Origin: Streptococcus infantis ATCC 700779 | Lineage (GTDB): Bacteria; Bacillota; Bacilli; Lactobacillales; Streptococcaceae | Length of the DNA stretch: 64,000 nucleotides | Direction of reading: 5' to 3' | NCBI RefSeq assembly: GCF_000187465.1 | Contig: NZ_GL732439.1 | Location: 603,060 to 667,059 of the forward strand | Shown: piece after piece, positions 42,541-51,833 of the stretch | How the letters are laid out: each line of letters begins with the position of its first letter | Position numbering within the stretch: the stretch's first letter is position 1 | Notes under the pieces: generated by a model | Told to the model about the DNA's origin: nothing | The model's database searches: none | The model's input: the letters and a program-made list of their open reading frames with translations, nothing else | Position numbers and translations under genes: made by a program

Positions 42541-42801
42541 ATACAGATTGTCTCCGCCTGAAAGCCCAATCGGGTCCTGATTCACAACCCGCCCCGCATC
42601 AGGCTCGTAATACCTGAAGAAGTTGTAATACAGCCTGGTCTCTTCATCATAATACAGGTTTTGAAGTCTGAACGGTTGATGCGCGTTCTTGTAAACCCGC
42701 TCGTCCTTTTTCAGACGACCTTGAGTTTTGAGGTCGTCTGATTTGAAAACTGTACCCTCAGGAATCTGTAAGGCCGTCTGAAAAGCGTAAACCGCGCGCA
42801 C
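42532..42801 (-). pseudogene. Rhs core fragment with inserted uptake hairpin
   Basis: [46 protein letters not shown], stop. Upstream of GRLKK the coding sequence is replaced by a hairpin of two uptake sequences (42711-42741: TCAGACGACCT, AGGTCGTCTGA) and a third one at 42769. The break lies exactly at the uptake sequence that is part of GRLK. Confidence 0.75.
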
Positions 42802-42857
42802 ATTCTACACACAAATCTACGTCAAGGATGGAAGTCTCATACAGGCTTAGGCTTTCT
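42788..42857. repeat. Inter-cassette repeat, diverged
   Basis: ACCGCGCGCACATTCTACAC, CTACGTCAAGGATGGAAG, ACAGGCTTAGGCTTTCT. Confidence 0.65.
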
Positions 42858-42905
42858 AATACTTGCTTACATAAAAGTACGAGACCAATCATAGGTATAT
42901 CTAGA

Positions 42906-43238
42906 TTACAGTAAATCTATTATAGGTAATTCAAGAATATCTTTCGTTGTTAACTCTCTAATTTTCTTTTCAATAAAAGACAACTTCCTATTTTTCACTA
43001 ATTTGTCATCATGGAACGCATATTCGTAGATTTTTCCATTTGTTTTATTATAGACATATCCATAATAATCATCCTGATTATTCTCATCTTCAACAAAATT
43101 CATAAAGAATACTTCATCGTCTTGCTTAAATCTCTCCATTACTGCTCTGTATAAATTTGGCACCTCATTTACTACAAAATTTGTACATTCTAAAACACTT
43201 TCCAGCAAAATTTTAGAAGTTAATTCCTCAGACTCCAT
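42906..43238 (-). CDS. Immunity protein, unrecognised family (110 aa)
   Basis: 110 residues. VNEVPNLYRAVMERFKQDDE, FFMNFVEDENNQDDYYGYVY, NKTNGKIYEYAF. Acidic, strand-rich centre, no signal peptide, family unknown. ATG at 43238 after AGGAGTTGAGTTG. It adjoins another immunity gene with no toxin between. Confidence 0.68.
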   Translation of the reverse strand: MESEELTSKILLESVLECTNFVVNEVPNLYRAVMERFKQDDEVFFMNFVEDENNQDDYYGYVYNKTNGKIYEYAFHDDKLVKNRKLSFIEKKIRELTTKDILELPIIDLL

Positions 43239-43286
43239 CAACTCAACTCCTATCTTTCTAAATAGTCTACTCAGGCTTGCATCAAT

Positions 43287-43847
43287 TTATCTATATTTCT
43301 TAATATCCTGTAAGGTAATTATACTATTTTTTAAATCATCTAAAAATAACAATTGAATTTCATATTCACGTTTTAAATTTTCGTCCTCTATTTTGCCATC
43401 TTCGGAATATGGGAAATTCGCTAAAGCATCTTTCCAGTTAATTACGTTTTCAGCACATGCAGCAAAGTAATAACTATCAGATGATTTTTGTTGTATACCT
43501 AGTAACATATTTCGAATTGAAGCTAATAATTCTATAGTTCCTTGTGTTTCTATCATATCATTCAATGGATCATCATCATCCCAATTTATATCTTCTATAG
43601 CTTTTTGAGAGATTCCAATATTTATTTGGGAGAAATCATACCAACCAGCTTTAATGATAGCATCACAGAGTTGGTAGTTCACATTTGAATTAGTTATTTT
43701 AGTCATATTTTCTTTTATTTTTTTCTCAAGGAGCAGTGCATTACAGCACCAAGCTGAAAATTTGCATTTCTTTTGTAGATCCATTTGATCTAAAAGAGAT
43801 TGTACTCTTTCAATATGCAATTCTATATTCATAATTTTTTCTTTCAT
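43287..43847 (-). CDS. Helical immunity protein (186 aa)
   Basis: 186 residues, helical. [34 protein letters not shown], and a late [18 protein letters not shown] give a faint resemblance to DUF416 (YjaG-like), which I would not rely on. The first ATG overlaps the stop of a ten-residue toxin tail (TAATG); Met6 is an alternative start. Cytoplasmic. Confidence 0.7.
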   Translation of the reverse strand: MKEKIMNIELHIERVQSLLDQMDLQKKCKFSAWCCNALLLEKKIKENMTKITNSNVNYQLCDAIIKAGWYDFSQINIGISQKAIEDINWDDDDPLNDMIETQGTIELLASIRNMLLGIQQKSSDSYYFAACAENVINWKDALANFPYSEDGKIEDENLKREYEIQLLFLDDLKNSIITLQDIKKYR

Positions 43848-44215
43848 TAATCATATACACCGCTAGCATCGTCAACACTTGGTCATCGAAGTACTGGTTC
43901 TGCAATCTGAACGGTTGATGTACATTCCGATAGACGCGCTCATCCTTTTTCAGACGACCCCAGCCGGTATAGTTGCCGAACCATAAGAGGTTGCCGTCCT
44001 TATCGGTCATCTCTCTCGGGATGCCGATTTGGTCGCAGTGGAAGAAGTGGAAGAAGTGGGTTTGTTGTCTACTTTCGCCGTCTTCGTTGGTCCAGTTACG
44101 TACCTGCGTCAAGGAGTCGTAGCTGTCGTATTGTAAGTATCGGTAACGGTTTCGGGCAGCCATTGGGCGTAGTAGCCGTAGCTTGTGGTGTAACCGGCGG
44201 GGTCGGTGATACTGA
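43845..44215 (-). pseudogene. Rhs core fragment with tiny toxin tail
   Basis: [20 protein letters not shown], a nine-base duplication giving [60 protein letters not shown]. Then a frame change and the tail [10 protein letters not shown]. The RYYEP to DPLGL block and the toxin are gone. Confidence 0.75.
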
Positions 44216-44244
44216 TGGCGATTTGACAGAGGTCGTCTGAAAAA

Positions 44245-44314
44245 CAGAAACCACGTGCGTGTCACATACACCCTTACGTTAGGATTGAAGATTTTGTGCA
44301 GGCTACAGCTTGCT
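44245..44314. repeat. Inter-cassette repeat
   Basis: ACAGAAACCACGTGCGTGTC, CCTTACGTTAGGATTGAAG, GCAGGCTACAGCTTGCT; followed by an extra CTACGACTTGC, a partial second end. Confidence 0.72.
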
Positions 44315-44327
44315 ACGACTTGCCCAT

Positions 44328-44903
44328 TTATAGAGACTGTATGACTTCTGTATATCTATCTGATTTTTTATCCCAAAAAATGTACAAATAAGTAGTATCA
44401 TGCTTCAACTTCGATATATCTAACTGTCCTAGAAACATTGCGGGAATATTATCGACGATAGGCCAGTCAGGCTCCTGTAACCATTTGGGATATTTATCCA
44501 TACAAATGAAATGTTCCTTAATAATCTTTTTAAAAGTGGTCGCAGTCTTAGGTTTGTACTTATCATACAAGAAATTTAAATAACCCATATCAGCAGTTAT
44601 CCAGTTAGGAATAGATTCCAAAATTAAATCGAATTTTTTTTCTGTCGTTGAATTCGAAGAGTACGGGATATGCTTGTAATCTAAAATTTCCCTGAAAATA
44701 TCTATAAAATTCAACTTTGCATCAAGAGATGTCAAATCCTGACTAATTAAATATTCATAAGTGGAATTACTATTCATATAGGGTTTAGCTTTAGTACTTT
44801 CCAACAGGGAAATTAATTCTTGATTGGAAGACAACGCCATTTCCAATTCTTCAGTTGATAATTTGTCTTCCACAAAATTCTTTAAAATTTCTATTGCTTT
44901 CAT
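44328..44903 (-). CDS. Immunity protein, unrecognised family (191 aa)
   Basis: 191 residues. Helical N-terminus ([20 protein letters not shown]), then [46 protein letters not shown]. The second half looks like a DUF1963-type sheet (FLGQ, YIF). Cytoplasmic. ATG after AGGAGATTAGCT, the ribosome binding site lying in the toxin's last codons. Confidence 0.7.
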   Translation of the reverse strand: MKAIEILKNFVEDKLSTEELEMALSSNQELISLLESTKAKPYMNSNSTYEYLISQDLTSLDAKLNFIDIFREILDYKHIPYSSNSTTEKKFDLILESIPNWITADMGYLNFLYDKYKPKTATTFKKIIKEHFICMDKYPKWLQEPDWPIVDNIPAMFLGQLDISKLKHDTTYLYIFWDKKSDRYTEVIQSL

Positions 44904-44905
44904 AG

Positions 44906-45175
44906 CTAATCTCCTAGATTCCTATAAGGGTCAAGCGCTGCATGTTTTTCTCTAGTTACTACTCTCAAATTAAAAGGACTATGCCTATTCTTCTACCCAA
45001 GGCGTCGTAGGTGTAGGATCAAGTTTCTTTTGTGCCGTCTTTTTGAAGATTTTGGCTATAACCAGTTTGTCATGCAGGTCGTAGAAGTAGTTCTGTACTT
45101 CGCCGTCGGCCAGTTCGCGGTGGATGAGGTTGTCAAAGTAGTCGTATTCATCATTTTTTTGTATTTCTAAAGTGT
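44906..45175 (-). pseudogene. Rhs YD-repeat piece and HNH-type toxin tail
   Basis: [40 protein letters not shown] with a frameshift, then TPWVEE. The toxin tail in another frame is HSPFNLRVVTREKHAALDPY, RNLGD, stop. The H-PFN-HAxLDPYRNLG pattern is common at the end of HNH-fold Rhs toxins. Confidence 0.66.
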
Positions 45176-45229
45176 TTGGAGTTATATTTTCTTTGCGATC
45201 CATATCTTTTGTTAATTAATAATTTGGTT

Positions 45230-45724
45230 TTAAAATGGTTTAATTCTTTTAATTTGTTTGTATTTTATATATGGAGATATATATTTTTCAATATTTAATG
45301 TCGTTGATGAAGTATTAAAAAAACAGTATAAATCCTTATTGCATATGCAATATAAGTAATAATCATAGCCAAAATGGAACTCACAATTTCTGGAACATAA
45401 TTTACACCAAATTTTTTCTCTCAAGATAAGTTTTAATAACTTAATCAAATCTTCTTCATTGGTTATTTTCTGATTGTTACTATATTGTTTTAAGTGATTG
45501 AAATTATCTAGTTCTTTTATTTTTAGAGATTTGATCTTATGTAATTTACAAATTTTTAATATAAGACAGATATATTCAGATTCAATTTTTGTGTATTCAT
45601 TAAGAGAGACTATCCCTTTTCCTACATCAGAAAAACTCGTCCATTCTTCAGGCGAGGTACATAATATCTTTTTATCTTCGTTTGAGTATTTATGGTATTT
45701 TGTGATTCTATAAGAGAACTTCAT
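45230..45724 (-). CDS. Immunity protein paired with Ntox21 (164 aa)
   Basis: 164 residues from MKFSYRITKYHKYSNEDKKI. LCTSPEEWTSFSDVGKGIVS and EYICLILKICKLHKIKSLKI are features of a family I have seen next to Rhs toxins. Four Cys in WCKLCSRNC and CICN may bind zinc. ATG one base after the toxin stop, with GGAG inside the toxin end. Firm pairing. Confidence 0.8.
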   Translation of the reverse strand: MKFSYRITKYHKYSNEDKKILCTSPEEWTSFSDVGKGIVSLNEYTKIESEYICLILKICKLHKIKSLKIKELDNFNHLKQYSNNQKITNEEDLIKLLKLILREKIWCKLCSRNCEFHFGYDYYLYCICNKDLYCFFNTSSTTLNIEKYISPYIKYKQIKRIKPF

Positions 45725-45725
45725 T

Positions 45726-46083
45726 TTAATCTCCAATTCGTTTAAGTGCTGCATCATACGTACCTGAGCGTATTTGCTTACTATTCAATGCCTTAGCTGA
45801 ATCAGCACCATTCCAAACACCTCCATTATGACTATCTACATCAGTAGTGATAAATATAGGACATCCCGATGGAGCAGTTTTTGTTTTCTTAAAAACGGGT
45901 CGTCCATGCGATATCACATTTGTTTTCGTGTATCCCAATGCTTTTGTAGCCTTATTTTCCTCTGAAGAGGTTATAAGTCCCAAAGGATCAATCCATTCTT
46001 GAGCATTCGGTGAAAACTGATACAGATTATCCCCACCCAACAACCTAATCGGGTCCTGATTCACAAACCGACCCGCATCAGGT
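45726..46083 (-). CDS. Rhs core end with Ntox21-type RNase toxin
   Basis: [27 protein letters not shown], then an 80-residue toxin: [57 protein letters not shown]. The HNGGVW and GTYDxxLxRIGD motifs identify Ntox21, an RNase of the BECR fold. The toxin domain looks complete. The core breaks at 46085, so it is an orphan tip; translation would need the ATG at 46064 or recombination behind a full rhs gene. Confidence 0.82.
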
Positions 46084-46345
46084 TGTAGTGCAACCCAGCT
46101 TCATGGTCGCAAAACTGGTTCTGCAGACTGAACGGCTGGTGAGTAGTTCCGGATATGTTGGTTTCACTTTTCAGTTTACCCCAACCGTAATAATCTCCGA
46201 ACCAAACCAGGTTACCTTCGCCATCGGTCATCTCTCTTGGGATACCGAGGTCGCAGTGGAAGAAGTGGAAGAAGTGGGTTTGTTGTCTACTTTCGCCGTC
46301 TGAGTTGATGTGGTTTTGATAGGCGAAACCGCGTACGTACCACAC
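46084..46345 (-). pseudogene. Rhs core fragment with direct-repeat deletion
   Basis: [73 protein letters not shown]. The normal order is [25 protein letters not shown] occurs twice in that stretch and one copy plus the bases between are lost, which shifts the frame ahead of the Ntox21 tip. Confidence 0.75.
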
Positions 46346-46382
46346 ATACTCTACGTCAGTACTGAAGGTTTGATGTTAATTA

Positions 46383-47066
46383 TTAAGTGTTTTGAATAAA
46401 GAAAATACCTGCTTGACTTCCAGATAGAAGTTTTTTCTTAACATTTTGGTCATAATAAAAATAACCAATACCATTCTGAAAAATATGTAACTTTTTATCT
46501 ATATCTTCTTCTAATAATTGCAAGCAAAAATTAAACTTAGGAGAAGGATATATTATATCTTGTTCAAAATAAGGATTGCCAAAAATTTTGGATACATCCA
46601 ATCCCATCCCATTATCTTCAAAGAATAAATGTTCATTTTCATTGTATTTCGCATCGGCTTCTTTATCAACTTCATCAAGTCTTTCAAAAAATTTTCTTTC
46701 CAAAGAAATACTTCCTAGATCTTGCTTGCCGGTATCTTGTTCCCTTTCATAAAGAACAGCACAACTAAAACCATCATTTAGTAAAATTAAATCACCCTGA
46801 CAATTAACAGTATATTTAGATGAAATAGAGTCTTTTACTCCTCCCAGTGCATGCTCCTCTATGGAAATAAAAACAGAGATATAATAATTTCTACGAGGAA
46901 ATACATTTTCAGGTAAAAAGTCAGAATAAAGAGTAAATAGATGCGTTTGATAGGCATCAGAATTTGGAACTTTAGGCCATAATTCTAACGGAATATGGTC
47001 AGCTCCTCCTCCAATATAACCGATACTATGTGATGTTTTAGAAGAAGTAAAAAGTAATTTTGACAT
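46383..47066 (-). CDS. DUF1963-like immunity protein (227 aa)
   Basis: 227 residues. IGYIGGGADHIPLELWPKVP near residue 17 is the GGxPxxP-WP opening of DUF1963; NYYISVFISIEEHALGG and the end YFYYDQNVKKKLLSGSQAGI follow. The last residues match those of 4348-4932. ATG after AAGGAAATTTAA, which is also the toxin tail stop. Cytoplasmic. Confidence 0.75.
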   Translation of the reverse strand: MSKLLFTSSKTSHSIGYIGGGADHIPLELWPKVPNSDAYQTHLFTLYSDFLPENVFPRRNYYISVFISIEEHALGGVKDSISSKYTVNCQGDLILLNDGFSCAVLYEREQDTGKQDLGSISLERKFFERLDEVDKEADAKYNENEHLFFEDNGMGLDVSKIFGNPYFEQDIIYPSPKFNFCLQLLEEDIDKKLHIFQNGIGYFYYDQNVKKKLLSGSQAGIFFIQNT

Positions 47067-47500
47067 TTAAATTTCCTTAATAGCATTTATTTTTTTAGCA
47101 AATTTTATTGCCTGTTTGCGCATTTGGAGTAAACTCATACAAATTCTCTCCACCCAACAACCCAATCAGCTCCTGATTCACAAACCGACCCGCCTCAGGC
47201 TCGTTAATAACGCATCAGGTTGTAGTGCAGCCCAGTTTCTTCATCATAATAATGGTTCTGCAGTCTGAACGGCTGGTGCACGTTCTTGTAAACCCACTCA
47301 TCCTTTTTCAGATGACCTCAGCCGGTGTAGTTACCAAACCATACCAGATTACCTTCGCTATTGGTCATCTCTCTCAGGATGCCGATTTGGTCGTAGTGGA
47401 AGTAGTGGGTGCGTTTCGGTTCGGTACTCTTCCAGGCTAGTTTGTCATGGCGTTCTTTGGAAAGGCGCCGTCCGAACGGGTCATAGGCGTAGTCGATGGT
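47067..47500 (-). pseudogene. Rhs core with 16-residue toxin tail
   Basis: Decayed core: [39 protein letters not shown], stop, [28 protein letters not shown] broken, [24 protein letters not shown]. It continues in another frame as KQAIKFAKKINAIKEI and stops at the next ATG. The toxin body is lost between PNAQ and the tail. Confidence 0.7.
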
Positions 47501-47544
47501 GCAACCATTAGATTGCCATTATTCTGACTAATGTTTCACTATCA

Positions 47545-47949
47545 CTAGCGATATTTTTTTCTTGGGTCTTTAAAGGTTCCTATAAACTTCAAATCATTGT
47601 AAAGTTTACCTGGATTTTCCTCATAAAATGTTGCATTAGAATAGTAATATAAAGAATTTCCTTCATTTATTTCTTTTTCTTTTGCTACTTTCACAATATC
47701 TTTTATAACTTTATTGGAGTGTGCCCCAACTTCTTCTGCTAACACTTCAACTGGCACAATTTCACCATTATCTGTCTGGAATGCCACAAAATAATCAGAA
47801 TCAATAAATGAAACTCCAAAATCTGCAAAAGCTGGACAATGAGAATCTGAGTCCTCCATTCCATCTGTATATTCATTAAACTCATCAGGTGTTTTAAAAG
47901 ATGTCCCCATCCACACAGAAATCATATCTTTAGTTGTTGAATCAATCAT
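47545..47949 (-). CDS. Imm22 immunity protein
   Basis: 134 residues. ISVWMGTSFKTPDEFNEYTD at residues 10-29, then CPAFADFGVSFIDSDYFVAF, follow Imm22, in which an opening V-S-V-W-x-G strand is diagnostic. Acidic, cytoplasmic. ATG after AGAGAGGATGTAAT. It lies 31 bases after the HEW-motif toxin at 47980 and is its probable inhibitor. Confidence 0.85.
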   Translation of the reverse strand: MIDSTTKDMISVWMGTSFKTPDEFNEYTDGMEDSDSHCPAFADFGVSFIDSDYFVAFQTDNGEIVPVEVLAEEVGAHSNKVIKDIVKVAKEKEINEGNSLYYYSNATFYEENPGKLYNDLKFIGTFKDPRKKYR

Positions 47950-47979
47950 ATTACATCCTCTCTTTATTTATAAATAATG

Positions 47980-48715
47980 TTAATTATATTTAACATAATG
48001 AAGTATTAATCCATATTCCTCAACATCCCCAACAGATTTTTTACCACCACGAGTAAACTTTTCAGCAAAATTCTTAATTCTCATGATGGCACCACGTTTA
48101 GTTTTTGTTCCTTCCAATTTATCCGCCAACATAATATGAGCGATAGAACTTGCTCGACTAGATTGTCCCTTGGGAAGTGTTTCCCCTGTGGAGTGAGGTC
48201 CTTCCAAAAACTTACCGGGATTTTTAGGGTCAGGAATATCTTTAAACTATACATCGGAGGTAGGAGTTGTAAGCCCCTTAAGTTCACTTGCGGTGAACCC
48301 AAGTTTTTTTGCTTTATCAGCCATTGAAACGGGGAACCATTCATGGAATCCTCCACCATTTCTCAAAGCATTTGGTGTTGCATTCTTAGTATTTGGATCT
48401 GCCATAACTTTGCGAATATCTGCAACATTTGCACTATCAAACCAAGAATCAAAGCTACCTTTCCCCCATGGAGCTTTGGGAAGTCCCAGTGCATCGACCC
48501 ATATCTGGCTATTGAAAGCAAATAAGTATAGGTTATCTCCACCATCCAACCCAATCGGGTCCTGATTCACAAACCGACCCGCATCAGGCTCATAATACCT
48601 GAAGAAGTTGTAGTGCAGCCCCGTTTCAAGGTCGCAATACTGGTTTTGCAGGCGGAAGAGCTGATTCGCATCCTTGTAAACCCGCTCATCCTTTTTCAGA
48701 CAACCTTACGGTTTG
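47980..48715 (-). pseudogene. Rhs core with HEW-motif toxin, single nonsense codon
   Basis: [47 protein letters not shown], then toxin [50 protein letters not shown] (48247-48249), FKDIPDPKNPGKFLEGPHST, SSIAHIMLADKLEGTK. The frame is otherwise open from about 48704 to the end, about 245 codons. GGFHEW and HST/AH motifs are typical of a recurrent Rhs toxin. One base change restores it. Confidence 0.8.
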
Positions 48716-48740
48716 GTTAGATCTTGAACTGACTATTCGT

Positions 48741-49580
48741 TTAAAGATAAGGCAAATCTAAGGCCTCATCATAACTTTCATCTAAGATTTTATTGACTGA
48801 GGCGGCAAACTGAATAGCCTTCATATCAATAGTTTCAGGATTGTCAGGAATCGGAAAGACAGCTATACCTATATTATTTTCTATCAACCATGGTATCCCA
48901 TCCTCTAAAAATTCTTCTATCTCAATTTCATAAATATCAGAATTCTTATCTTCAGAATTTGCCATAATTCTTGCGAATTCTAATTCAGGCCATATGGCTA
49001 AAGATGAATTTTTCTCATCTCCCCATAATATCCAATCTCCTTCTTCGTCTGCTAAAACATATAGAACTCCAGAGTCAGCTATCCTTTTTAAAGTATGCTC
49101 ACAACGTTCTTGACTGGACAAACTAAGAATTGCATTTATTGCTTTTTGATGTAAAACCATCGACAAATAAGGTAAATCAAATTCTTCCCCATACCACTCA
49201 TAAAAATAATCATTGATCATCTTAGCAAATTCAATTGGATCCAAAATAATAGTTTCTGTTTTTTCATCTATAGGAAAAATAGCTAATCTAATATTATTTT
49301 CAGACATTAAAGGAACGGTATCTTCTAAGAAGTTCTCTAGTTCCATTTCATCTATTCTCAATGCTTGAGGATTCCATTGGAGAGCTAACTCCGCAAACTC
49401 AGATTCTGGAAAGATTATTAGATATTCTTTTCCTTCATCATCTTGCAAACATATCCAATCATCCTTTCCATTTAGTAGGTATAAAGTTTCAATACCAGAT
49501 ATAGTTTTAATAGAATAATCCAATCTTTCTTTAGCTGATAATTTAACAATTGAATCAATTGCTTGTTTTGGCAGACCCAT
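48741..49580 (-). CDS. Tandem DUF2750 immunity protein
   Basis: 279 residues made of two homologous domains (1-140 and 145-279). Each has KLSAKERLDYSIKTIS or SLSSQERCEHTLKRIA, a WICLQDDEG or WILWGDEKN strand, FPESEFAELA or WPELEFARIM, and a FLEDTVPLMSENNIRLAIFP or FLEDGIPWLIENNIGIAVFP end. That is DUF2750, normally a single domain of about 120 residues, duplicated here. Very acidic. ATG after AAAGGATTTAAATA. Partner of the type 8 toxin at 49595. Confidence 0.88.
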   Translation of the reverse strand: MGLPKQAIDSIVKLSAKERLDYSIKTISGIETLYLLNGKDDWICLQDDEGKEYLIIFPESEFAELALQWNPQALRIDEMELENFLEDTVPLMSENNIRLAIFPIDEKTETIILDPIEFAKMINDYFYEWYGEEFDLPYLSMVLHQKAINAILSLSSQERCEHTLKRIADSGVLYVLADEEGDWILWGDEKNSSLAIWPELEFARIMANSEDKNSDIYEIEIEEFLEDGIPWLIENNIGIAVFPIPDNPETIDMKAIQFAASVNKILDESYDEALDLPYL

Positions 49581-49594
49581 TATTTAAATCCTTT

Positions 49595-50221
49595 CTACTT
49601 TCGTGAATCTCTGATTTCTTGCTCAGATTTTCCACCACATTTTTTTGATGCTCGCAAAGGTTGTCTTCGACCATCATTATCTTTTTTATGCTGAAGTCTA
49701 TGTAATATTCTTGTCAAAAGACACGTAAAGGTATAACTAAACCCTTTCTTACTCTCATATCCTCTCCAGTGAGCTAAATCAAAGCTAGGTGGTAATCTCA
49801 AGGACAATTTAGTAGTTTTACTTAGACTCTTACGAGTCTCTACTCTTCTAATTTCATTCTGCACCCAGCCACGGACAAAACGATGTTGAGATTTATCAGT
49901 TGCAAGTGCCCTAATACGTTTCTGTTTTCCTGCATAACTTCTTCGCAGTCCTAAAAAATCAACCCAATTTTGAATATTAGGAGTAAACTGATACAAATTC
50001 TCTCCACCCTGCAACCCAATCGGATCCTGATTCACAAACCGACCTGCATCAGGCTCGTAGTATCTGAAGAAGTTGTAATGCAACCCCGTCTCCGCATCGC
50101 AATACTGGTTCTGTAAGCGGAAGGGTTGGTATGCGCTATCCGTTACCCTGGTTTCCTCTTTCAGACGACTTGATAAGTCATTGGAACAAGAGGCCGTGTG
50201 TGCCTTGAGATATGCACCCTA
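49595..50221 (-). CDS. Rhs core end with polymorphic toxin type 8 nuclease
   Basis: [62 protein letters not shown], then toxin [68 protein letters not shown]. The ELAHxRG-like DLAHWRGYE and LHRLQHKKD motifs mark polymorphic toxin type 8. Open for 209 codons with no lesion, but the core starts abruptly at GRLKEE, where the uptake sequence is. No start of its own except Met 50083. Confidence 0.82.
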
Positions 50222-50267
50222 TATGTATGCAGACTACGGCTGGCTGTATAATTTTTTCATTTGAGGA

Positions 50268-50591
50268 TCAAATTTGTTGTGAACCATCAAAATTTGTATC
50301 TAACCCATCTATATATTTCTCAAAATCAAGGTGATATAGTTTTTTTAAATTTCTAATCCAGATAACAAATTCAAAGAAAATCTTAATATTTTCATCTGTT
50401 ATTTCAAATATCCCGTTGTCTTGGTGAGATTCTTGGATAGCTGAGATAATTCTCTTAAATATTTCTTTATTTTCCCTAATTTCATCAATTGGTAATGTTT
50501 GCAATCTATCAATAAAAAATAATTCATCCTCAATACTTAAAATAGAGGGCGAGTTTTCCAATTTTTCATTTAGTTTAAAAATAGTATTCAT
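50268..50591 (-). CDS. Immunity protein, unrecognised family (107 aa)
   Basis: 107 residues, acidic helical protein: IEDELFFIDRLQTLPIDEIR, IRNLKKLYHLDFEKYIDGLD. No family, no signal peptide. Its ATG lies ten bases after a break in the duplicated immunity gene at 50601, so it was brought in by that recombination and has poor ribosome binding sequence. Confidence 0.62.
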   Translation of the reverse strand: MNTIFKLNEKLENSPSILSIEDELFFIDRLQTLPIDEIRENKEIFKRIISAIQESHQDNGIFEITDENIKIFFEFVIWIRNLKKLYHLDFEKYIDGLDTNFDGSQQI

Positions 50592-50600
50592 ATAAAATTT

Positions 50601-50696
50601 TTATAATTCTTGGTAGTCCTTTACATCGAATTCAAGATCCATTCTGACCTTATAAATAAAACGATTATTTTCAAGTTTTTCTAATAATTCTTTCAT
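50601..50696 (-). pseudogene. Truncated copy of the 24814-25131 immunity gene
   Basis: 31 codons (MKELLEKLENNRFIYKVRMD to DYQEL, then TAA) match the start of the gene at 24814. The homology ends at the stop, giving the downstream edge of the 800-bp duplication. Confidence 0.8.
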
Positions 50697-50767
50697 GGTA
50701 ACCACCTTTCAGTTATACAAAGCAAAGGATTGCTTCTGCAGGAATAGTTTATTTATTTTTAAAATAG

Positions 50768-51244
50768 TTAAGCGTTCACTCCGATAGAAATAGATAACAC
50801 ATCTTCCTCATTGTCGAGTAGAGATATATCGATAACTTTATCTATTTTATGACTAAAGAATTTTAAACAATAAAAATTAGGTTTGTTTATTAATTCTAGC
50901 CAATTGTTAATATTTTTTATTTTGATCATAAACAAGGGGAATAATTCTACCGGTGTTTCAGCCGAATCATTTATTCCCCCATAAAAGTATACATAAGCAA
51001 TATCATTTTCCTCTGGTGAAAAAATTTTTAATATTTCATTTTTTATCGATAAACTAAAATTTTCTTTTGATAATTCTATATTTCTATAGGGAGTAAAAGT
51101 ATGATTTATTATGTCACATGAGAGTGGATATGGAATAATTTTTTCAGAATCTGAAATTAAATTATTTAAAAAATGAATTTCTTTCATCTTTTTCATTAAA
51201 TGATTCTGTTTTAAAGTAAAGATTTTATCTTCTAAAGTTGTCAT
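50768..51244 (-). CDS. Immunity protein (158 aa), intact copy
   Basis: 158 residues: MTTLEDKIFTLKQNHLMKKM, PYPLSCDIINHTFTPYRNIE, DIAYVYFYGGINDSAETPVE, NFYCLKFFSHKIDKVIDISL. No family recognised; cytoplasmic. The copy at 25202-25678 carries a nonsense codon. It follows the toxin tail NLIQKRNNGNGTFSWKSYKD by about 17 bases. ATG has a weak ribosome binding site. Confidence 0.75.
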   Translation of the reverse strand: MTTLEDKIFTLKQNHLMKKMKEIHFLNNLISDSEKIIPYPLSCDIINHTFTPYRNIELSKENFSLSIKNEILKIFSPEENDIAYVYFYGGINDSAETPVELFPLFMIKIKNINNWLELINKPNFYCLKFFSHKIDKVIDISLLDNEEDVLSISIGVNA

Positions 51245-51260
51245 GACACTATTTCCTATG

Positions 51261-51695
51261 TTATACGGTTACATTATCTTTGTAGGACTTCCAAGAAAAT
51301 GTACCATTCCCATTATTTCTTTTTTGAATAAGATTTTCTTCCATTTTGGTAGTAGCTACATGCCAGTGCGGATAAAGATGTTTTGCAATCGGAAGGGTTG
51401 GTGAGCAGTTCCGGATGTGTTGATTTCGTTCTTCAGTTTGCCCTAGGCGTAATAATCCCCGCACCAAACCAGGTTGCCTTCGCTATCAGTCATCTCACGC
51501 GGAATGCCGATTTTATCACAGTGGAAGTAGTGGTTTTGCTGGCGGCTTTCGCCGTCTTCGGTTGTCCAATTGCGTACCTGCGCCAAGGAGTCGTAGCTGT
51601 CGGGATCGGTGTAGATATAGGTATATCTGCCGTCCGGGTGGACTTCCTGCAAGAGGTGGCTGCCGTCCCAAACGAAGTGGGTTTGGTTTTAGAGG
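51261..51695 (-). pseudogene. Rhs core fragment with toxin tail
   Basis: [69 protein letters not shown], stop. Another frame gives [18 protein letters not shown] and then the tail HVATTKMEENLIQKRNNGNG, FSWKSYKDNVTV. The RYYEP to DPLGL block is missing. Confidence 0.72.
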
Positions 51696-51696
51696 T

Positions 51697-51724
51697 CGTT
51701 CCCGCTTAAATAATGCGGGAATGA
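51697..51724. repeat. dRS3-like inverted repeat
   Basis: TTCCCGC-TTAAATAAT-GCGGGAA with a following TGACG. It resembles the dRS3 (NIME) repeats of Neisseria, which serve as recombination and phage integration sites. The only clear example in the window. Confidence 0.6.
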
Positions 51725-51778
51725 CGTTTCTGAAATTTCTTCGTTTTTCAGACGACCTTTTAAATTGTAAGAACAAAA

Positions 51779-51829
51779 CCCGCGTGCATGCCTTTGGGCA
51801 CACATATTACGTGCGGGCTACGGTTTGCT
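51779..51829. repeat. Inter-cassette repeat, centre deleted
   Basis: CGCGTGCATGCCTTTGGGCA, CACATATTACGTGCGGGC, TACGGTTTGCT. The GGATTGGAGGTTTC part is missing; a DUS precedes it at 51749. Confidence 0.68.
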
Positions 51830-51833
51830 AAAA

